This document shows positions 32,543-36,658 of a stretch of DNA of 36,658 nt, piece by piece. Under the pieces are notes generated by a model. That model was not told the DNA's origin and made no database searches. It was given only the letters and a program-made list of their open reading frames with translations. Source of the stretch: Promethearchaeota archaeon (GTDB taxonomy: Archaea > Asgardarchaeota > Lokiarchaeia > Sigynarchaeales > SOKP01); contig WJIN01000328.1 of assembly GCA_014730295.1 (NCBI GenBank), forward strand, positions 1-36,658, written 5' to 3'. The number at the start of each line of letters is the position of its first letter. Position 1 is the first letter of the stretch. Both the position numbers and the translations under genes were made by a program.

Positions 32543-33742
32543 TTAATAAATTTTTTTATATTCATCCAATATCTTATTTGCGACATCTTGAGTGCTTCCG
32601 AATTTCCCTTCTTTTCTGAATTTGGGCGGAACAGCATCTCTCGGTAAATATTTCCAACTTTTTTCGGGATTTTGTCCACCAATAAGAGTATTTTCAATCG
32701 CTTTCATTAAATTGCGTGATTCCTGGGTATAATTTAAATAATCTAACATTAAAACAGCAGAAATTACGGCGGCAATTGGATTAGCAACTGGCTCACCTGC
32801 ATAATTTTTTCTTTCCAATACTGCGGGAGCAGAACCATGTGTCGGTTCAAAATATGATGTTTTTGGACCATATACACCAGATCCAGCAACACCCAAACCT
32901 CCAACAATTTCAGCAGCCTCGTCACTTAATATATCTCCCATCATATTGGGAATAACTATGGTATCATGATAATCTGGATACCTTATAAGTCTTCTTGCAA
33001 AATCATCCACAATATATGTCTCAACTTCAATTTGGGGGTATTCTTCTTGCGCAATTTTCTTTATTCTATTGATAAACATTTGATCCTGTCTGCGTAAAAC
33101 ATTTGGTTTGCAAACTATTTCTAATAATCCTTTGCCAATTCCTTCACTTTTCCTTTTAAGGCATAGATCGCAAGCAGCTCGACCAATTTTATCTGTGGCT
33201 TCGGGAGAAATTATTCGCAAGGCGTATATCGCTTTAGCGGTCCATCGTTCGATATCAGCATCATATATTAAACCTTTTTTGATTAATTTTCTTAATTTTC
33301 CCTCCTTTCCGGCTGCAGCATACATTCCTTGAGTTGTTTCCCTAACAAAAGTATAATCCACTTTCTCAATCAATTCTGTTTTTAGCGTGGTATCCATACC
33401 CTTGAAATATTTGATTGGTCGTACATTAGCGAAATTTCCTAACCCCCATCTTAAATAGGCTAAAACTTGAACGGCAGACTCTTCAGTAGCGCCAAATAAT
33501 ATCGCATCAGCATCATCGACAGCTCTTTTTGTTTTTTCCGGAAACGCATTGCCATGGGTTTCAATTGCATTTTCCCCACAAGGCATACTAGTGATATTTA
33601 AACCTGCAATATTCATACCTTTTAGAATATGTATCGCAGCATCAACAACAATAGGTCCTATTCCGTCACCCCCCAAAGCAATGATGTTTTTCTCTAATTT
33701 TTTTTTATTGGGGGATTTTAAGACAGTGTTATAGTTATTAAT
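32543..33742 (-). CDS. isocitrate/isopropylmalate dehydrogenase family protein
   Basis: NAD(P)-dependent oxidative decarboxylase of a 2-alkylmalate-type acid. Family landmarks present are GGDGIGP near the start, FANVRPIKYFKG, VRETTQGMYAAAG, IPNMMGDILSDEAAEI (metal and substrate Asp residues) and FEPTHGSAP. The RETTQGMY segment matches neither LeuB nor isocitrate dehydrogenase exactly. The first standard start codon (TTG 33676) would remove the conserved strand before GGDGIGP; the frame is open back to 33754 and AGGTGA (33750-33755) is followed after 7 bases by ATT 33742, taken here as start. It is last of three genes with the hydro-lyase subunits. Confidence 0.85.
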   Translation of the reverse strand: MNNYNTVLKSPNKKKLEKNIIALGGDGIGPIVVDAAIHILKGMNIAGLNITSMPCGENAIETHGNAFPEKTKRAVDDADAILFGATEESAVQVLAYLRWGLGNFANVRPIKYFKGMDTTLKTELIEKVDYTFVRETTQGMYAAAGKEGKLRKLIKKGLIYDADIERWTAKAIYALRIISPEATDKIGRAACDLCLKRKSEGIGKGLLEIVCKPNVLRRQDQMFINRIKKIAQEEYPQIEVETYIVDDFARRLIRYPDYHDTIVIPNMMGDILSDEAAEIVGGLGVAGSGVYGPKTSYFEPTHGSAPAVLERKNYAGEPVANPIAAVISAVLMLDYLNYTQESRNLMKAIENTLIGGQNPEKSWKYLPRDAVPPKFRKEGKFGSTQDVANKILDEYKKIY

Positions 33743-33749
33743 TATAAAC

Positions 33750-33755
33750 TCACCT
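33750..33755 (-). promoter_or_regulatory. ribosome-binding site ahead of an ATT start
   Basis: AGGTGA on the minus strand, the site type used by several neighbours. The next in-frame ATG, GTG or TTG is 80 bases away at 33676, too far. ATA (33743-33745) and ATT (33740-33742) follow after 4 and 7 bases in the dehydrogenase frame; 7 is the spacing seen elsewhere. Confidence 0.5.
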
Positions 33756-33799
33756 TAGTAATAATAAAATTTATAAAAATATAAAATGTTTAAATCCAT

Positions 33800-34333
33800 T
33801 CAAATTCTATTTTTGATTTCTTTTAGTAATTTTTTTTCTAATCCTCCTTGTTTTAATATATCAAGTAGGATTGGATGGATTTTCTTACCGTAAAACTCTT
33901 TACCGCTTGTTTTATTCAATATCTTTGCCTTGGGAATATTAATATAGATTTGATCTCCCGCTTCAAATTGGGATCGAATTGTTTTTATTTCTAGCACTGG
34001 AAGTGCTCGAGCAATTGAGGACCTATAAAAAATTCTTGCAAAGGATTCTGCAATAATCGCTCTAATTCCTTTTGCCTGTAAGATCATTGCAGCAGATTCA
34101 CGACTAGAACCACATCCAAAATTTTTTCCTGCAACAATTATATCACCATCCTCCACTTTTTCTGGAAAATCATGAATCAGAGATTCACAGGTGTGGTTTA
34201 TGGTCTCTTCTAAATTATCAAGATATTTCCCAGGAGAGATTACATCCGTATCTACATTATCGGGAAAGACCCAAACTCTTCCCTCGATTTCATCTTCATA
34301 TTCTTTAATTACATCGGTTCCAATAAATGCCAT
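33800..34333 (-). CDS. aconitase-type hydro-lyase small subunit (LeuD/HacB-like)
   Basis: The swivelling small subunit of isopropylmalate isomerase or homoaconitase. The 177-residue protein has the entry loop FPDNVDTDVISPGKYLDN (23-40) and the FGCGSSRE substrate loop (72-79), then ARIFYRSS. Homoaconitases carry an Arg-type loop (YLRT) and isopropylmalate isomerases YLV-type; here the loop reads YLDN, so the substrate is unclear. AGGTG lies about 10 bases before the ATG. It follows the large subunit by 13 bases and precedes the dehydrogenase by 57; one operon. Confidence 0.9.
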   Translation of the reverse strand: MAFIGTDVIKEYEDEIEGRVWVFPDNVDTDVISPGKYLDNLEETINHTCESLIHDFPEKVEDGDIIVAGKNFGCGSSRESAAMILQAKGIRAIIAESFARIFYRSSIARALPVLEIKTIRSQFEAGDQIYINIPKAKILNKTSGKEFYGKKIHPILLDILKQGGLEKKLLKEIKNRI

Positions 34334-34346
34334 TTTTTTTCAACAC

Positions 34347-35618
34347 CTAATTAAAATCTCTCGGATCGGTAATTACCCCGGTTAAAGCGGAGGCAGCTAC
34401 TGTTGCTGGGGATCCAAGGTATATTTCAGAGGCTGGACTTCCCATGCGCCCTTGAAAGTTTCTATTTGAACTAGAGATACATTTTTCACTCGGAGCGAGC
34501 ACTCCTCCATGAGCCCCAAAACATGCCCCACAATTCGGGTTCGTAATAATTGCTCCAGAATTGATTAATATCTCAGAAAGTCCACTCTTAGCCATGCTTA
34601 GCCATATTTCTTGTGAAGCAGGAGTTATTATCATTCTTACATCATCGTGGATTCTCTTTCCTTTTAAAATCTTCGCGGCTATTTCCATATCCTCATAACG
34701 ACCGTTAGTGCATGATCCCAAAAAAGCTTGGTTAATTTCTATTTCACCTAATTCCGTTACTGGTTTTACATTATCAACAGTATGAGGACAAGAGACTTGT
34801 GGTTCCAAATCATCTACATCCATTTGAAAAGTCTTTTCATAAATCGCATCTTGATCTGGCTTTACTATTTTAAAAGGTTTTTTCGTTCTTGTTGATACCC
34901 AATCAATTATTTTTTCATCGGGAATTCCGAAAGCGAATTTCGCTCCAAGTTCTAAAGCGAAGTTTGACATTGTCATTCTAGACGCCATGCTTAAAGATTT
35001 CATCGTCTCTCCGGTGAATTCAATGGATTTATAACGAGCTACTGAGGCGCTATAATCTCCAGCTATTTTAATGATGATATCTTTACTCATAACGTTTTTA
35101 GGTAGACTCCCATTTATTTCAAACTTTAAAGTCTCGGGAATTTTAAACCACAATTCTCCCTTAACATATGCATAAAATAGATCAGTGCTTCCAAGTCCGC
35201 ATCCAGCAGCATTAAATGCACCATAAGTCGTAGTATGACTGTCTCCCCCCACAATTAGCATACCGGGACGTACATGTCCTTTTTCTGGTAAAATTTGATG
35301 ACAAATACCCTCTCTAATATCATAAAAATTTGTAATATTTTGTTTTTTAACGAATTTTCTGATTAGATCATGAACAGAAGCCCATTTTTCTGTTGGTGGA
35401 GGATTGTAGTGGTCAAAAAGTACAACAATTTTCTCAGGATCAAAGACTTTGCGTTTTTTTGAAGGTCTTATCTTTCGAAAATCCAATAAAACTTTACCGG
35501 TACCAAAATGACTCATTATAAGATCAATTTTCGCATCAATAATTTCTCCAGGGATAATGGGATTATCCGAAAGTGAATGAGTTGATAAAATTTTTTCAGC
35601 AATAGTCTTGCCAGACAC
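34347..35618 (-). CDS. aconitase-type hydro-lyase large subunit (LeuC/HacA-like)
   Basis: The [4Fe-4S] subunit that isomerises a 2-alkylmalate. The 423-residue protein has three cluster cysteines (Cys303 in GSCTNGR, Cys363 and Cys366 in NPNCGACFGAHGG), VGGDSHTTTYGAFNAAG near 123-139, and the closing MGSPASEIYLGSPATVAASALTG. The start is GTG with AGGAG 6 bases ahead. It is the first gene of a three-gene operon; no leuA/homocitrate synthase is visible in the window. Leucine or lysine-type chain elongation is the likely pathway; the substrate is not decided. Confidence 0.92.
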   Translation of the reverse strand: MSGKTIAEKILSTHSLSDNPIIPGEIIDAKIDLIMSHFGTGKVLLDFRKIRPSKKRKVFDPEKIVVLFDHYNPPPTEKWASVHDLIRKFVKKQNITNFYDIREGICHQILPEKGHVRPGMLIVGGDSHTTTYGAFNAAGCGLGSTDLFYAYVKGELWFKIPETLKFEINGSLPKNVMSKDIIIKIAGDYSASVARYKSIEFTGETMKSLSMASRMTMSNFALELGAKFAFGIPDEKIIDWVSTRTKKPFKIVKPDQDAIYEKTFQMDVDDLEPQVSCPHTVDNVKPVTELGEIEINQAFLGSCTNGRYEDMEIAAKILKGKRIHDDVRMIITPASQEIWLSMAKSGLSEILINSGAIITNPNCGACFGAHGGVLAPSEKCISSSNRNFQGRMGSPASEIYLGSPATVAASALTGVITDPRDFN

Positions 35619-35664
35619 TTTTAACTCCTAACTAATATTTCTATATGATTAAAGAAAGGTATTT

Positions 35665-36658
35665 TTATAAATTTAATTCAACTAGTTTAGCTTTATTATC
35701 TCTGACTTTCTCAGGGGTTAAATCATATAATTTCCAGAAAATTATGCCTGCTATAAGCATGATAAATAATGGAACGGCAGCAAATTGTATCTTTAATCCC
35801 CAGAATCCAGCCAAATCAGGATCAGTCCCGACTTCTGGATCAAATCCTGATATTAATGAGACTAGGGTAAATGTAACTGCTTGGACAATAACAGATAGTC
35901 TAACAACAAAAGTTCGAATTCCAAGAAAAACTCCTTCTTCCCGTTTTTCTGTATCTACAACGATTTCATCAATGCAATCTGAAAAGATTAATTGATTTCC
36001 CAAATAAAGTGAGCTAACACCAAACCCGACAATAGCTATATTTACGGAAATCCCAATGAGATCATTGAGAAAGATAAGAGGAAAGAGGCTTATTACAGCC
36101 CATATTATTCCAAATAAGAATAACTTTTTGTGACCATACCTTTTCATAATCAGAAACATTACGGGGATTCCAAGTAATTGTCCAATCAAAAGCCCTGCTG
36201 AGATAACTGATTCATATTCTGATTTTAGGTTTAAAATAAATGGGACTATGTAAGGAAGAGATGCGATCATTATGGTTGTGAGGGAATGAAATGCGAGATA
36301 AGCTACTAGATATGCTAAAAAATTCTTGTATTGAGTCGTTTTTTTTAGTGCATGTAGAAAGGAAGTTCTTTTTTCAGATTGTTGAGCAAATTCCTGGGCA
36401 CATTTTATTAATTCCTCATCTTCTCTCGAACCTGGAAGTGAAATTATGAACATAATGAAAGAAATTATAGAGAGAATGATCATCGCAAATAAGTAGGAAG
36501 TCTTATCTTCATATGCAATGAAAAGAGGAGGAAGCAAGGTAGCTAATGCAGTTGATATTAAACCTATTGGAGAGCCTAATGGCTTATCCAAATCCTCATT
36601 AATATATCCAGAAGCTTTCCAATAATATCGATGAGTTTCTATTTTATTCAGAAGTTTA
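35665..36658 (-). CDS. MFS/GPH-type transporter, 5' end outside window
   Basis: The reading frame stays open to the window edge, so the gene continues beyond 36658; the TTG at 36591 is not its start. What is present covers roughly the last eight to nine membrane spans of a 12-span major-facilitator protein. A central charged loop (FAQQSEKRTSF near residue 68-78 of the visible part) separates the two halves, and KRYGHKKLFLFG is the MFS loop of the second half. The pattern (KIETHRYYWKASG, FSDCIDEIVVDTEKREEGVFLGI) resembles GPH sugar:cation symporters. Substrate unknown. It is divergent from nothing visible and 46 bases from the hydro-lyase start. Confidence 0.85.
   Translation of the reverse strand, partial: KLLNKIETHRYYWKASGYINEDLDKPLGSPIGLISTALATLLPPLFIAYEDKTSYLFAMIILSIISFIMFIISLPGSREDEELIKCAQEFAQQSEKRTSFLHALKKTTQYKNFLAYLVAYLAFHSLTTIMIASLPYIVPFILNLKSEYESVISAGLLIGQLLGIPVMFLIMKRYGHKKLFLFGIIWAVISLFPLIFLNDLIGISVNIAIVGFGVSSLYLGNQLIFSDCIDEIVVDTEKREEGVFLGIRTFVVRLSVIVQAVTFTLVSLISGFDPEVGTDPDLAGFWGLKIQFAAVPLFIMLIAGIIFWKLYDLTPEKVRDNKAKLVELNL

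Overview
The window is a gene-dense, AT-rich (roughly one third GC by eye) piece of an archaeal chromosome. Archaeal markers include the L11-L1-L10(P0)-L12(P1) operon with acidic P-stalk tails, an archaeal-type SecY, an EMC3-like (DUF106) insertase, the L34e/Cmk/L14e group, an archaeal-type RtcA and two tRNA genes with introns. A full-length SepSecS (archaeal/eukaryotic selenocysteine synthase) occurs in a context without methanogenesis genes. Together with a zinc-ribbon/Yip1-like protein, many coiled-coil proteins and a possible longin-like domain, this suggests an Asgard (Lokiarchaeia-like) archaeon. That assignment is inference. The ribosome-binding site is usually AGGTGA or AAGTGA, 4-8 bases before the start; many other genes look leaderless.

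Layout. 1-589: 3' part of a DDE transposase with richer base composition, then a small hairpin. 659-3476 (minus): two multi-pass membrane proteins and a GH57 alpha-glucan enzyme. 3574-5169 (plus): a TLP1-type thiolase-like protein without the catalytic cysteines. 5174-6614 (minus): aroD and adk. 6926-8494 (plus): a B12-binding-type radical SAM protein. 8663-11307: unknown small proteins, a degenerate P-loop protein, a ThiW-like transporter subunit, an FAH-family enzyme and a small HTH-like protein. 11429-18072 (mostly plus): a membrane protein, the ribosomal stalk operon, secY and the EMC3-like insertase. 18221-20157: a zinc protein, a NifX-like protein, a decayed S9 peptidase remnant, tRNA-Ser with an intron and L14e. 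20375-23971: a family IV esterase, Cmk, L34e, a helical protein and a zinc-ribbon/Yip1-like protein. 24069-29207 (minus): RtcA, a Nudix-NMNAT fusion, a SAM hydroxide adenosyltransferase, a TPR-like protein and two small coiled-coil proteins. 29456-32405 (minus): a HesB-like protein, a tRNA (probably Leu) with several introns, an unknown protein and SepSecS. 32543-36658 (minus): a dehydrogenase plus the two subunits of an aconitase-type hydro-lyase, then a transporter cut by the window edge.

Several groups work together. The stalk operon, SecY and the EMC3-like insertase form a translation and membrane-insertion block. RtcA, NMNAT/Nudix and SAM hydrolase form a tight nucleotide/RNA-end metabolism operon. 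The large and small hydro-lyase subunits and the dehydrogenase carry out the isomerisation and oxidative decarboxylation of a 2-alkylmalate-type acid (leucine- or lysine-like chain elongation), but their specificity residues match neither textbook enzyme. The least explained items are: two genes whose ribosome-binding site is followed at the right distance by ATT rather than ATG/GTG/TTG; a three-way-junction-like inverted repeat between SepSecS's neighbour and the tRNA; a hairpin ahead of the coiled-coil pair; and a nested inverted repeat ahead of rpl11. No CRISPR array, phage or obvious defence system was seen.
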